Source of the DNA: Panacagrimonas sp046594215
GTDB lineage: Bacteria; Pseudomonadota; Gammaproteobacteria; Nevskiales; Nevskiaceae
DNA: 64,000 nt
Direction of reading: 5' to 3'
Assembly: GCA_046594215.1 (NCBI GenBank)
Contig: JBKJPX010000050.1
Location: 18,114-82,113, forward strand
In this document: positions 51,756 through 60,203 of the stretch, one piece after another
Numbering within the stretch: the first letter of the stretch is position 1
How the letters are laid out: each line of letters begins with the position of its first letter
Made by a program: the position numbers and the translations under genes
Notes under the pieces: generated by a model
Seen by the model: only the letters and a program-made list of their open reading frames with translations
The model's database searches: none
What the model was told of the DNA's origin: nothing

Positions 51756-52385
51756 CTACCAGAACTTCCCCGCCAGGCGCGTCAGCGACCGTTGCAGGTT
51801 GGCGCGCGCCTGAGCCTCACGCCGCGTCCGGAACCACTCGGTGAAATAGATCTGCTCCCGCTCGAGGAACTGCGCGAGGATCTTCCGGCGGCCGTTGCGA
51901 AACTGCTGCTTCGGCACGTGCTGATATTCCTGCCTCACCTGCCGCTCGTACTCGTCGAAGCGTTTCATTCCCGCGCCGAGAATCGAGAGGTCGATGTCGG
52001 ACACCAGTTCTTCGTCCGGCGTCTGCGGAGCGCCGTCGTGGCAGGTGACCATGATCATCGACACGATCTGGTCCTGCAGGGCCACCGGGGCGCCGGCGCG
52101 CTTGAGTTCGCGCTGCGCCCATTGCGCGCTGCGCAGTTCGTTGTCGGTCTTGCGCGGATCGTAGATGGCGTCGTGGAACCAGATCGCGAGTTCGATCGAG
52201 GCGCTGCTTTGCACCAGGCCCTGGACCTGCTGCAGCAGGTCCAGGCATTCCGAGATGTGGTGCAGCGTGTGATACGCGCGATGCGGCTCGGAATAACGCT
52301 TGCGCAGTTCGGCGTGCAATTCCATGCGCGCCACCAGCCCGAGCTCAGCCCAAGGCTGTTTCCAGCGCGCGAGGCTCGCCGTCAT
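51756..52385 (-). CDS. HD-superfamily metal-dependent phosphohydrolase (COG4339-like)
   Basis: A 209-residue HD-domain protein. The pattern AYHTLHHISECLDLL, then ELAIWFHDAIYDP and DNELRSAQWA, and DIDLSILG later is characteristic of the COG4339 family, which keeps the metal-binding His/Asp set. It should hydrolyse a phosphate ester or nucleotide; the substrate is not known. The ATG at 52385 overlaps the sirtuin stop as ATGA; the longer open frame covers the sirtuin and is a shadow. Convergent to the esterase gene, with 160 bp between. Confidence 0.87.
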   Translation of the reverse strand: MTASLARWKQPWAELGLVARMELHAELRKRYSEPHRAYHTLHHISECLDLLQQVQGLVQSSASIELAIWFHDAIYDPRKTDNELRSAQWAQRELKRAGAPVALQDQIVSMIMVTCHDGAPQTPDEELVSDIDLSILGAGMKRFDEYERQVRQEYQHVPKQQFRNGRRKILAQFLEREQIYFTEWFRTRREAQARANLQRSLTRLAGKFW

Positions 52386-53155
52386 GACTGGCTCGCGAGC
52401 GCCTGCAGGCGCGGCAGCACGGTGGCCGCGCGCTCCGGGATGCGCACGCGCACCACCGACGAGACTTCCGATTCGCCCGGGTTGATCTCGATGGTGGGGA
52501 CGCCCATCCGCGCGGCATGCGTCACCGGGCCCGAGATGTACGGGAAGACGCTGGTGGTGCCGATGCTCATGACAAGGTCCACGCCTTCCCGCAGCGCCGC
52601 TTCGAGGCGCTCGACTGCCAGCGGCGGCAAGGCCTCGCCGAACAGCACCACGCGCGGACGCACCGGTCCCCGACAGTCCTCGCAGCGCGGCGGCGTCTGC
52701 AGGTGCGCGTAGTCCTTTACCCACCATTGGCGTCCGCACTCGGTGCAGAACAGTTCGTGAACATTGCCGTGGATCTCGATCAGCTTCTCCTGCCCGGCGT
52801 CGCGGTGAAAGCCATCGATGTTCTGCGTCAGCACGGTGAATTTCCGGAATCCGTTGGCCATGCGCGCCAAGGCTGTGTGGCCGGCGTTGGGCCGGGCGCC
52901 ACGGCAGCAGGACTCGACCTGCATCAGGTATTTCCACGTCACCGCGGGATTGCTGCGCAGCATCTGCCCCGACAGCGCGACCTCGATAGGCATCGCGTCC
53001 GCGGTGACGTCGGACTCGTAGAGGCCGCCGATGCCGCGATAGGTCGGAAGGCCAGAGTCCGCGGAGATGCCTGCGCCGGTGATCACGAGCACGCGACGCG
53101 CCCGGCGCAGCATCGCGCCCGCCTCCTGGACCAGTGCTTCGACGCTCACCACCAC
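52382..53155 (-). CDS. Sir2-family NAD-dependent protein deacylase
   Basis: A 257-residue class of sirtuin (CobB-like). NAD-binding motifs are ITGAGISADSGLPTYRG (about 25-41) and LTQNIDGFHRDAG (about 109), with the catalytic His in EIHGN (about 128), and a zinc ribbon CTEC...CEDC (about 137-162). It removes acyl groups from lysines using NAD. The start lies among three tandem GTG codons (53155, 53152, 53149). It is the first gene of a coupled pair with the HD hydrolase, and divergent from the TetR gene by 74 bp. No DUF4297-like or Argonaute partner is seen, so a defence role is unlikely. Confidence 0.9.
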   Translation of the reverse strand: MVVSVEALVQEAGAMLRRARRVLVITGAGISADSGLPTYRGIGGLYESDVTADAMPIEVALSGQMLRSNPAVTWKYLMQVESCCRGARPNAGHTALARMANGFRKFTVLTQNIDGFHRDAGQEKLIEIHGNVHELFCTECGRQWWVKDYAHLQTPPRCEDCRGPVRPRVVLFGEALPPLAVERLEAALREGVDLVMSIGTTSVFPYISGPVTHAARMGVPTIEINPGESEVSSVVRVRIPERAATVLPRLQALASQS

Positions 53156-53229
53156 CGACGCCCTCTTGGTTGCATGCGCGACCCTTGCACGAACCGCATA
53201 ATCTCCACCTTAACCATCCGTCCCGCCTC

Positions 53230-53865
53230 ATGGCTCGCAAGCCCGCGCACGAGCAGTTCGACACGCTCAAGGCCATCCAGGATCGGGCCTTCCACCTGTT
53301 CGGTCGCCACGGCTACGAAGGCGTCTCCATCGGAGATATCGCCCAGGCCGCGAACCTCAGCAAGGGCGCGCTCTACTGGCACTTCAGCGGCAAGGCGGAA
53401 TTGTATCTGCACTGCCTCGGGCGGCTGCACGGTTTGTTCCGCCAGTACATCTTCGACCCGATGGCTAATAGCAAGGACCCGGTTACGGGCGTCCTGCACA
53501 TGTTCCGCGGGCTCGAGCAGGTCCTGCGCGACCCTACGCTCGAACACGGCGTGGCCGGCTACTGGCTCATCCCCTGCGCGCCCGAGACCCAGGCGATGCT
53601 GCACGCTCAAGCCGAGTTCGAGAGCGCCTCGCAGGCCGTCATCGAGCAGGTGTTGCGACGCGGCGTGGAACAAGGCCGCTTCGATCTCGGCGGCGATCTC
53701 GAGGACATCTCGCGGGCGATGATCTCGCTCATGGAGGCCGTGGTGCTGCCGCTGCGCCACAAGTCACCGGAGGAGGTGCACCGCATGATGGCGGTGCTGG
53801 CGCGAACCCTGTTCCGGGCGTACGCGAAGGGCGATGAAGTGCTGAAGCTGGCGAAAATGTTCTGA
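53230..53865 (+). CDS. TetR/AcrR-family regulator
   Basis: A 211-residue repressor-type protein. The N-terminal helix-turn-helix reads DRAFHLFGRHGYEGVSIGDIAQAANLSKGALYWHF (quoted as a span at about residues 17-52), a strong TetR match. The C-terminal ligand domain is all-helical. No obvious target is adjacent except the divergent sirtuin-HD pair, so that or a distant gene may be controlled. The ATG at 53230 is chosen by the domain start; an in-frame ATG at 53134 lies inside the sirtuin leader. Confidence 0.9.
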   Translation: MARKPAHEQFDTLKAIQDRAFHLFGRHGYEGVSIGDIAQAANLSKGALYWHFSGKAELYLHCLGRLHGLFRQYIFDPMANSKDPVTGVLHMFRGLEQVLRDPTLEHGVAGYWLIPCAPETQAMLHAQAEFESASQAVIEQVLRRGVEQGRFDLGGDLEDISRAMISLMEAVVLPLRHKSPEEVHRMMAVLARTLFRAYAKGDEVLKLAKMF

Positions 53866-53943
53866 AAATTGCCCCCGGCTTTTTCGCTTGGCCTAATTCG
53901 ACGTCAACGCGCGGAGGCGAGTACCGCAAGAGCTCGCTCGAAT

Positions 53944-53967
53944 AAAAACGGGCGGGTCAGAAGACCC
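53944..53967 (-). terminator. Possible terminator after the LuxR-type gene
   Basis: On the minus strand, GGGTC-TTCT-GACCC is followed by GCCCG and then TTTTTATT. The stem is only 5 bp and sits five bases from the T-run, so it is a modest terminator. It lies 27 bases after the regulator stop. Confidence 0.4.
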
Positions 53968-53993
53968 AGTCCCCTCACCGATCCCCTCAGCGC

Positions 53994-54650
53994 TCAGTGC
54001 GGCGACGTGGAGCCCGGGATCAGGAGGATCCTGCGGCTCACCTTGAGCTTGCCAAAGACGTGATGCAGGTGAGTCTTGACGGTCGCACCGCTGATACCGA
54101 GGTGCTTCGCGATCTCCTTGTTGCTCATGCCGCTCGTCACGCAGCGGATGACGTCGCGTTCGCGCTCGGTGATCGGTTCGGCACCCCCTCTCGCTTCCGG
54201 GGCCGGCTCACGATCGGCGCGACGCCGGTCGAGAGCTTTCGCAAGCGCCTGCGCAAGCAGTTTTCGTGGCATCGCCACGTCCTCGCGCAGCACCACCTGG
54301 ATGGCGTTACTCCATTGAAGTGCCGTCGATTCTGCCGGCATACATCCGTGCACGCCGTACGCAATCGCCTCGCCGATGACAGATACGTCCACTACATCTG
54401 AGTACACGAGGACGCGGGTCGTGGGGCTGGGCGCGGAGATTCGAACCAGGCGGCGTGCAGATGCGTCTCTCCACAATCCTCGATCAAGCAACATCAATCG
54501 AGGCCGCTCACGCTCCAGGCTTTCGAGGAGCAGCGGCCACGCCCTCAAGGTACCTAACACCCGCAGCTCTTCAAGACGCGACAGCGCTTGCTTCAGTCCC
54601 TCTGGCAGGGTCGCCGCTGCACTCCCGATCAATACGGTCACTTCAGACAT
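53994..54650 (-). CDS. LuxR/NarL-type regulator with degenerate receiver
   Basis: A 218-residue protein. The C-terminal LuxR helix-turn-helix is clear: ITERERDVIRCVTSGMSNKEI then AKHLGISGATVKTHLHHVFGKL (about 160-205). The N-terminal half looks like a response-regulator receiver with PRLMLLDRG (candidate phospho-Asp) and a late VLVYSDV and GVHGCM, but the acidic pair normally near the start is absent (VTVLIGSAAA). Activity may thus not depend on phosphorylation. ATG 54650 is preferred over 54731. It faces away from the secreted-protein gene across 418 bp and may control it. Confidence 0.8.
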   Translation of the reverse strand: MSEVTVLIGSAAATLPEGLKQALSRLEELRVLGTLRAWPLLLESLERERPRLMLLDRGLWRDASARRLVRISAPSPTTRVLVYSDVVDVSVIGEAIAYGVHGCMPAESTALQWSNAIQVVLREDVAMPRKLLAQALAKALDRRRADREPAPEARGGAEPITERERDVIRCVTSGMSNKEIAKHLGISGATVKTHLHHVFGKLKVSRRILLIPGSTSPH

Positions 54651-55068
54651 TGCCAGCCCCCGGACCCCACCCCGACAGTTCGATGACATGGCTTCCTGGG
54701 GAAGCTCTTCGCGGATGTTGCAGATGCACATTACCCCCGATTGCCGGTTCTCGCCCGCGCAACCGCCCCTGTGAATCTACAGATTATGTGAGCCACTGCT
54801 CTCATATCAATCCTTCGGGCGATACCGCTCCGCATTTACTTGGCCTACGTTCTCCCAATGACGGTCCCGAACGAGTGTTTCGTCCGGTGCAGGAGGTCGG
54901 GGTTCGATGCGCTATCCACACCGGGCCATCAAACCAGTGTTGCCGGGAGTGATTTGCATGAAAGCCATGATCTCAAGGGTTTGAAATACCTATTTGGACT
55001 TCCCAACGGAGATAGGGCGCCACGTTTCGGATGGTTGGAAGTCTTCACCAAAATGACAGGGAGCGTTT
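54651..55068. promoter_or_regulatory. Divergent intergenic region upstream of secreted protein
   Basis: A 418-bp gap of lower GC without a convincing gene; short open frames here lack coding signals. It contains the inverted repeat CTGT-N6-ACAG at 54769-54782 near the regulator start, and AGGGAG at 55058-55063, a good ribosome site for the secreted-protein gene. Promoters for both divergent genes must lie here, but no clear -35/-10 pair was found by eye. Confidence 0.45.
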
Positions 55069-56565
55069 ATGAGTATCAAACCAGAGGTACTTTTCGCGGC
55101 CGCGGCCGCGCTCATCTTGACGATGACAATGCAGACCGCCAATGCGGTGGACGGGCCAACCGTCCAGGGCGACATCTGTATGCAGAAGGTGTTCGGCTAT
55201 CCCGTCACCAACGCCAATAAACTCAACTGCACGGCGGGTGACATCAGTCTCGCCAAGGCCACTGACGTTTCCCCGAAGACCTGTACGAAAGGACAGTACT
55301 TCGACCTGACGGCGACGTTTCAAGTCAACGTCACGGCCAACAGCCGATACGATGGTGGCTTCTTCTTCAGAACCGATGGTGGCGCCAATGCCCGCGGTGG
55401 CATTAGCCCCGGTGAGCAATGCACGCTGAGCGCGCTGACGCCGAAACCACCTCCGGGCCCTGGACTCAATCTCGACGGAGACACCGCCGGCGATCTGAAT
55501 TCTGGAACGTACTTGGTCCAATTCGAGCTCAAGCACGTCTACTGCGACTCCAAGGCGGCTGCCGGACTACCGCAGAGACTCAGTCTTCCCAATTGCACCA
55601 GCTGGCATAGCAACCAGGGCACGCCCGGAAAAATCAGCAACCCGTTCAACACGACTGACGCGCTGACCTTCAATCCGGACACCAAGTCCAAGTGCAAGTG
55701 CGATGACGATTTCACAGTCGACGTCATCGTCGAGGCGCCCCAGATTGCGGTTCAGAAAGATGCCTCCCCGGCGACCGTGGCAGAAACCGGCGGCGTGGTT
55801 CAGTTCTCTGCTGCGGTGACAAACAGCTCAGCGGCCAACTCCGTCTTCATCAATTCGGTCAACGATGACAAGTACGGCAACTTGGCCGGACTCAGCGCAT
55901 GTGCCACCGGCGCTCCGAGCAAGACTCAACCCGGTGCGTGCACCCCTTCTGGATCTCAGAGCTGCCCCGGCCTGATCGGCCAGGAAGTCGGCCCGACGTT
56001 GACGAAGACGTGTTATTTCAGTGCCTGGGTGAGCGGAAACTATGCGAACGGCACGGGCCAGCATGAAGACACCGTGACCTATTGCGCCACCGGCGATGCC
56101 AACACGACGGGTACAAAGGTCTGCAAGACTGACAATGCAATCGTCAAGTTCACCAATGTTCCTACGCCTCCTTCCCTGACCAAGACGCCGCACGTGGATA
56201 GCTGCAACGTTCGGGTGAATTACGACGTCGTCGTGGCGAATCAGTCGACGGTCGATACCTTGTACGTCACGGCTTTGAAAGACGACCAGTTCGGCGACAT
56301 CACTGCCACACATCCTGCGTCGAGCGGCGTGGAAGAAGAAGTCGCCCTCACCAATTGCGGCAGCAAGCTGCAGGGGATTGCGAGCTCCGGACTGGCCCCG
56401 GGTGGATCCGTCATGTGCACGTTCACGGGTGTCATCACCGCGTGCAATGTCGATCACAAGAACATCGTGACGGGCACGACGGTCGACGACGACGGCGATG
56501 CGTATTCTCCGAAGGGCGCAGCGCTCGTGACCGTCAAGACGAGCGGTGCGCAGGCGGCACCGTGA
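55069..56565 (+). CDS. Cysteine-rich secreted protein with DUF11-like repeats
   Basis: A 498-residue exported protein. The signal peptide is cleaved after ANA (residue 26). It holds 18 cysteines, all in the mature part, an even number that fits disulfides. Two similar Ig-like modules occur: QIAVQKDASPATVAETGG with INSVNDDKYGNLAG (about 226-280) and PSLTKTPHVDS with VTALKDDQFGDITA (about 366-405), ending TGTTVDDDGDAY. The pattern resembles DUF11/Ig-like surface repeats. No anchor (LPXTG, IPTL or PEP-CTERM) is seen, so it is probably secreted. GC and codon use are visibly lower than the neighbours. Function unknown. Confidence 0.75.
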   Translation: MSIKPEVLFAAAAALILTMTMQTANAVDGPTVQGDICMQKVFGYPVTNANKLNCTAGDISLAKATDVSPKTCTKGQYFDLTATFQVNVTANSRYDGGFFFRTDGGANARGGISPGEQCTLSALTPKPPPGPGLNLDGDTAGDLNSGTYLVQFELKHVYCDSKAAAGLPQRLSLPNCTSWHSNQGTPGKISNPFNTTDALTFNPDTKSKCKCDDDFTVDVIVEAPQIAVQKDASPATVAETGGVVQFSAAVTNSSAANSVFINSVNDDKYGNLAGLSACATGAPSKTQPGACTPSGSQSCPGLIGQEVGPTLTKTCYFSAWVSGNYANGTGQHEDTVTYCATGDANTTGTKVCKTDNAIVKFTNVPTPPSLTKTPHVDSCNVRVNYDVVVANQSTVDTLYVTALKDDQFGDITATHPASSGVEEEVALTNCGSKLQGIASSGLAPGGSVMCTFTGVITACNVDHKNIVTGTTVDDDGDAYSPKGAALVTVKTSGAQAAP

Positions 56566-56602
56566 CCTAGAACGGATATCGATTCACGCAGTCTGCATGT
56601 AG

Positions 56603-56631
56603 GGCCCCGACTTCTGGTCGGGGCCTTTTTT
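56603..56631 (+). terminator. Intrinsic terminator after the secreted-protein gene
   Basis: Perfect 9-bp stem GGCCCCGAC/GTCGGGGCC with loop TTCTG, followed by six T. It stands 37 bases after the stop codon and closes a single-gene transcript. Confidence 0.9.
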
Positions 56632-56966
56632 GCGTTTGGAATCCAGTTGCCGTCGGGCAGGTAGGAATCGATGACCTTAGCGGGTGCTTTCAATAATCGC
56701 TGTATGTATTCGCGGCTATTGCACGTCCAGCGTCATCCCTCTTTTTGATCTCGCTCCGTCTCGACCTTCCGCGACTTCCCGTATCCGCCCTCGACGGCGC
56801 CGACAAGCACATGGTGGTTGTCAACCGGCACGGGTCCAAACGCTGGCTGATCAAGGGTAACGCCGACATCCAAGGGAGCCGGGTTGTCACGTTCTGGCCC
56901 GGCTCGCGCCGGCCTTCTTCTGTTGTTCGCATCCTTCGCGCTCGCCACAGAGGCCAGTTTGGCCCT
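56632..56966. other. Gene-free stretch before the acyl-CoA ligase gene
   Basis: About 335 bp without a supported gene. Small open frames on both strands (up to 80 residues) have no homology I recognise and no ribosome sites. An inverted repeat, GAGCCGGG/CCCGGCTC (56876-56883 and 56898-56905), with a 14-base loop is present. The sequence shows mixed base composition, as at the edge of the low-GC island. It could be a remnant of a mobile or transferred segment. Confidence 0.4.
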
Positions 56967-58619
56967 CTACGATCGCAACTCCCGCCTCAAGATCTTCCCC
57001 GTCACGGTCTTCGGCAGTTCCGGCAGGAACTGCACCACGCGCGGGTATTTGTACGCGGCCATGCGCGCCTTGCAGAACTCCGTGATCTCCTCGGCCGTGG
57101 CGCTCATGCCGGGCTTGAGACTCACCACCGCCTTCACGCTCTCGCCGCGGTACTCGTCCGGAATCCCGACGACGGCCGCCTCGCGCACCGCCGGATGCGT
57201 GTACAGCACGTCCTCGACCTCGCGCGGCCAGACCTTGTAGCCGGCGGCGTTGATCATGTCTTTCTTGCGATCGACCAGATACAGCCAGCCCGCGGCATCG
57301 AGCACGCCGATGTCGCCCGTGTGCAGCCAGCCATCACGCACCGCTTCGGCCGTTTCCTTCGGCTTGTTCCAGTAACCGCTGACCACCTGCGGACCGCGGA
57401 TCACGATCTCGCCCGACTCGCCGGCCTTCACCGGCAGCGCGGTCTCCACGCCGACGATGCGGATCTCGGTGTTGAACGTGGGTGTACCGACCGACAACGC
57501 GCCGAAATCCGGGTCCACCGGGCCGCGCAGGTGCCGGGGCGTGAGCGTGCTCGGCGACGTCGTCTCCGTGAGCCCGTAGGCGTTACGGATGTAGAGGCCG
57601 AATTTCTTCTCGAACTGCTCGATCACGGCGGGCGCTATAGGCGCGCCGCCTGAATAGATCTCCTTGAGGCTCGACAGGCTTTCCGCCGTCGCGGACGGAT
57701 GGTTCATCAGGGCGATCAGCGCTGTGATCGCGCCGATCGTGAAATAAGGACGGTGCTCGGCGATGGCGTCGAGCACCACGCCCGCTTCAAAGCGGTAGGC
57801 CAGGGTCAGCGGACCCGCGAGCAGGAAGGACAGCGCGATGTGGCCGATCAGGCCCGTGATGTGGAACAGCGGCGCGATGCCGAGAACGCCCGCCTGTTCC
57901 GGCAATTCCATCCAGTCCCGGTAGACCTGCGCGGTGAACGCGATGTTGCCGTGCGAAATCATCGCGCCCTTGGGTAGCCCCGTGGTGCCCGACGTGTAGA
58001 CCAGCATCGCCACGTCTTCCGGATTGAAGTCGACCCCAGGCGGCTTCTCGCCGCGATGCCGGTCGGTGCACTCCATGAAATCGATCGTCGTGACCGGGCG
58101 GTGGTGCGCGCTGGACGCGAACAGGCGCGGGTCCTGCCGGCTCTGGAATTCCAGTTCCGAGGTGGTGATCACCAGCGGAACCGGGTGCTCCTGAAGCACC
58201 TTGCTCAGCGTGTCGTGGAATGCGGACTCGTGCGCGAGGATCGCGGCCGGCTTGCAGTCGCCCAGCAGCAGCCCCAGCTCGCGCTCGCGGTTCATCGGGT
58301 TGATCGACACCGCGATGGCGCCGGCCTTCCACGCAGCGACCAGCCCGATAACGAACTGCGGTACGTTCTGCAGGTAAAGCGCCACGCGATCGGCGCGGCG
58401 CACACCGCCCTCGATGAGCGCCATGGCAAGCGCGTCGCTGAGCGCGTCGACCTCGCCGTAGCTCAGCGTGGCGTCGAAATACTGGAGCGCCGGCTGTTCA
58501 GCTGCCCGCGCGACCGCGGCGCGAAACAGCGACAGCCCGTGGCGGTGCCCGACGACGATGTCGGCGGCATGTCCGCGCGCATACAACGTGGTCCAGGGAC
58601 GAGCAGTGGTGATGGCCAT
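56967..58619 (-). CDS. AMP-dependent acyl-CoA synthetase/ligase
   Basis: A 550-residue ANL-superfamily enzyme that activates a carboxylic acid with ATP and CoA. Motifs: VYTSGTTGLPKGAMISHGN (P-loop-like, about 205-223), YGLTETTSP (about 340), the hinge GWLHTGDIGVLDAAGWLYLVDRKKDMI (about 430-455, quoted as a span) and the catalytic lysine near the end in LPKTVTGKILRREL. It probably acts on medium/long-chain or aromatic acids. It begins the minus-strand unit that ends at its stop, 11 bp downstream of the small secreted-protein gene, and could supply acyl-CoA to other acyl-CoA enzymes in the window. Confidence 0.93.
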   Translation of the reverse strand: MAITTARPWTTLYARGHAADIVVGHRHGLSLFRAAVARAAEQPALQYFDATLSYGEVDALSDALAMALIEGGVRRADRVALYLQNVPQFVIGLVAAWKAGAIAVSINPMNRERELGLLLGDCKPAAILAHESAFHDTLSKVLQEHPVPLVITTSELEFQSRQDPRLFASSAHHRPVTTIDFMECTDRHRGEKPPGVDFNPEDVAMLVYTSGTTGLPKGAMISHGNIAFTAQVYRDWMELPEQAGVLGIAPLFHITGLIGHIALSFLLAGPLTLAYRFEAGVVLDAIAEHRPYFTIGAITALIALMNHPSATAESLSSLKEIYSGGAPIAPAVIEQFEKKFGLYIRNAYGLTETTSPSTLTPRHLRGPVDPDFGALSVGTPTFNTEIRIVGVETALPVKAGESGEIVIRGPQVVSGYWNKPKETAEAVRDGWLHTGDIGVLDAAGWLYLVDRKKDMINAAGYKVWPREVEDVLYTHPAVREAAVVGIPDEYRGESVKAVVSLKPGMSATAEEITEFCKARMAAYKYPRVVQFLPELPKTVTGKILRRELRS

Positions 58620-58630
58620 GAAGTCTGGGC

Positions 58631-59158
58631 TCAGCCGTGGATCCAGTCCGCGGATTCGAAGTGCGGTGTCTTCGGCTTGCCGTCGTCCGGCTTTGCGTCG
58701 TCGTCATCGCCGTTGTCGTCGCCGGCGGGCGGCTCGGGCAGGCGGATCATCGTCACGGGCAGCCAGTCGGCGTTGACGCGCACCACGAGCACGAAACCCT
58801 CGCGCTCGCTGCCAGGCGTCGTCTTCAGGAAGTGGCAGAACGCGTACTGTTCGTTCTGCACGCACTCGGGCTTGATGTCACCGGGCGGCGGCCCGCCGAA
58901 GAAATCGACGAGGTCCTCGCCCGTCGACTCGCGGTGTTCGCAACCGCCGTGGCAGCTCACGTCCAGCCAGGACCCGTCGGGCTGGCGATCCTCGAACTTC
59001 CAGCCGATCGGCGTCTGCGACACGCGCAGGATCTTCTCCGTCGGCTGGCCGCCGTCGTCGATGGCGACGAAAGTGCCGGTCACTTTCGAGGACATCGCGC
59101 TCGCCGCGCCGCCCAGGGTCGCCGCGCATACGAGCAGGCCTGCGAGGATCGGACGCAT
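58631..59158 (-). CDS. Small secreted protein of unknown function
   Basis: A 175-residue protein with a signal peptide cleaved near ASA (residue 21). The body contains four cysteines (SCHGGCEH, PECVQ and AFCHF), and the C-terminus has an acidic Asp-rich tract (DDNGDDDDAKPDDG). I do not recognise a family. A periplasmic or secreted role is likely. It lies two bases after the stop of the cyclase-family gene and 11 bp before the acyl-CoA ligase, so the three genes form one likely operon. The start 59158 is set by the signal peptide; an in-frame ATG at 59260 overlaps the cyclase gene. Confidence 0.72.
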   Translation of the reverse strand: MRPILAGLLVCAATLGGAASAMSSKVTGTFVAIDDGGQPTEKILRVSQTPIGWKFEDRQPDGSWLDVSCHGGCEHRESTGEDLVDFFGGPPPGDIKPECVQNEQYAFCHFLKTTPGSEREGFVLVVRVNADWLPVTMIRLPEPPAGDDNGDDDDAKPDDGKPKTPHFESADWIHG

Positions 59159-59160
59159 GG

Positions 59161-60120
59161 CTATTTGATGACGACCGGGTTCACCGGCGCGCCGGAGCCG
59201 TTGACCACCTTCAAGGGCGCGGCCACGTACAAGAACGACCACTGCCCGTCCTTCGCGCAATCCTCCGACAGCGGGTCGAGCTGCGCGATCTCGGTGAACG
59301 TCACGCCCAGGTTGCTCATGAGGGCGATATGCAGCGGCAGGGCCGTGCCCGACACGGGGTCGATCGTGACCTCGTTGGCGATCGTGTCAGTAACGAGGTT
59401 CGGAATCTCCATCTTGTGGAACCAGTCCACGAGCTCCGGCGTATAGGTCAGGCCCGGCTCGACGAAGTTCTTGTAGAACTCGACGCGATCCTTTTCGTAG
59501 AACGCGCTGATCCAGCCCGTGCGGACCACGAGGATGTCGTGCTTCTCGATCGTCACGCCCTGCTTCTCGGCGGCCGCGAGCAGGTCGAGGTGCGTGAAGG
59601 TCTCGCCCGGGTCCAGCGACTTCTTGCCACGGAAGCGCGCCATGTCGATCAGCACGCCGCGACCGACGATGCCGCGCTCGGCCAGCGGCAGCACGCTGAC
59701 CTTGGACATGCCGCCGATCGTGGTCTGCGCGTCGTAGCCGTTGTAGAGCTTGCCGTCGCACCAGACATGTCCAAGTGCGTCGTACTGCGTCGAACCCTGC
59801 AGGTACATGAACATGACGTCGTCGGCGTAATGCAGGCCGCCCGGAAAGGCAGGGCCCTTGCCGCACAGGAAGTGACCTTCGTCAAGCACGTTCATGCGCT
59901 TGGACGGGTCGCGCCCCGGCCAGACCGGATCGCCTTTCGGGTTACCCATCTGCACCTGCAGGGTGAACGTCTTGCCTTGCTTGACGTGTGCAACACCGCG
60001 CAGGACTTCTGCGGGTGTCAGGAAGTTGAGCGAACCGACCTCGTCCTCGGCGCCCCAGCGACCCCAGTTCTTGGGCGCATCCTTGAGCAGGGTTCCTACA
60101 CCCGCGACTTGCTTGTCCAT
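59161..60120 (-). CDS. Cyclase-family (PF04199-like) hydrolase
   Basis: A 319-residue protein of the kynurenine-formamidase-like cyclase family, metal-dependent amidases/lactonases. The metal motif normally HxGTHxDxxxH reads QGSTQYDALGHVW (about 110), which lacks the first His pair; a subgroup with GSTQ(W/Y)D is known. Other marks: RGVLIDMARFRG, HDILVVRTGWISAF and LPLHIALMSNLGVTFTEI at the C-terminus. It has no signal peptide. It precedes the small secreted protein and acyl-CoA ligase, suggesting turnover of an acid or lactone compound. Confidence 0.85.
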   Translation of the reverse strand: MDKQVAGVGTLLKDAPKNWGRWGAEDEVGSLNFLTPAEVLRGVAHVKQGKTFTLQVQMGNPKGDPVWPGRDPSKRMNVLDEGHFLCGKGPAFPGGLHYADDVMFMYLQGSTQYDALGHVWCDGKLYNGYDAQTTIGGMSKVSVLPLAERGIVGRGVLIDMARFRGKKSLDPGETFTHLDLLAAAEKQGVTIEKHDILVVRTGWISAFYEKDRVEFYKNFVEPGLTYTPELVDWFHKMEIPNLVTDTIANEVTIDPVSGTALPLHIALMSNLGVTFTEIAQLDPLSEDCAKDGQWSFLYVAAPLKVVNGSGAPVNPVVIK

Positions 60121-60203
60121 GTGTCGTTTCTCCAGCCTCGCGTGGCGCGACCTTCGTGAACCGGGTCGCTGTCCCCGACCCTAACCCCGCGCTCGCCGGG
60201 GCA

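Noticed and set aside
54840..55220. 126-residue frame before the secreted protein
   Set aside because: It runs into the secreted-protein gene in another frame and shows no family features.
56690..56948. Minus-strand frames of 71-80 residues in the gap
   Set aside because: No ribosome site, no recognisable domain, and codon use not like the neighbours.
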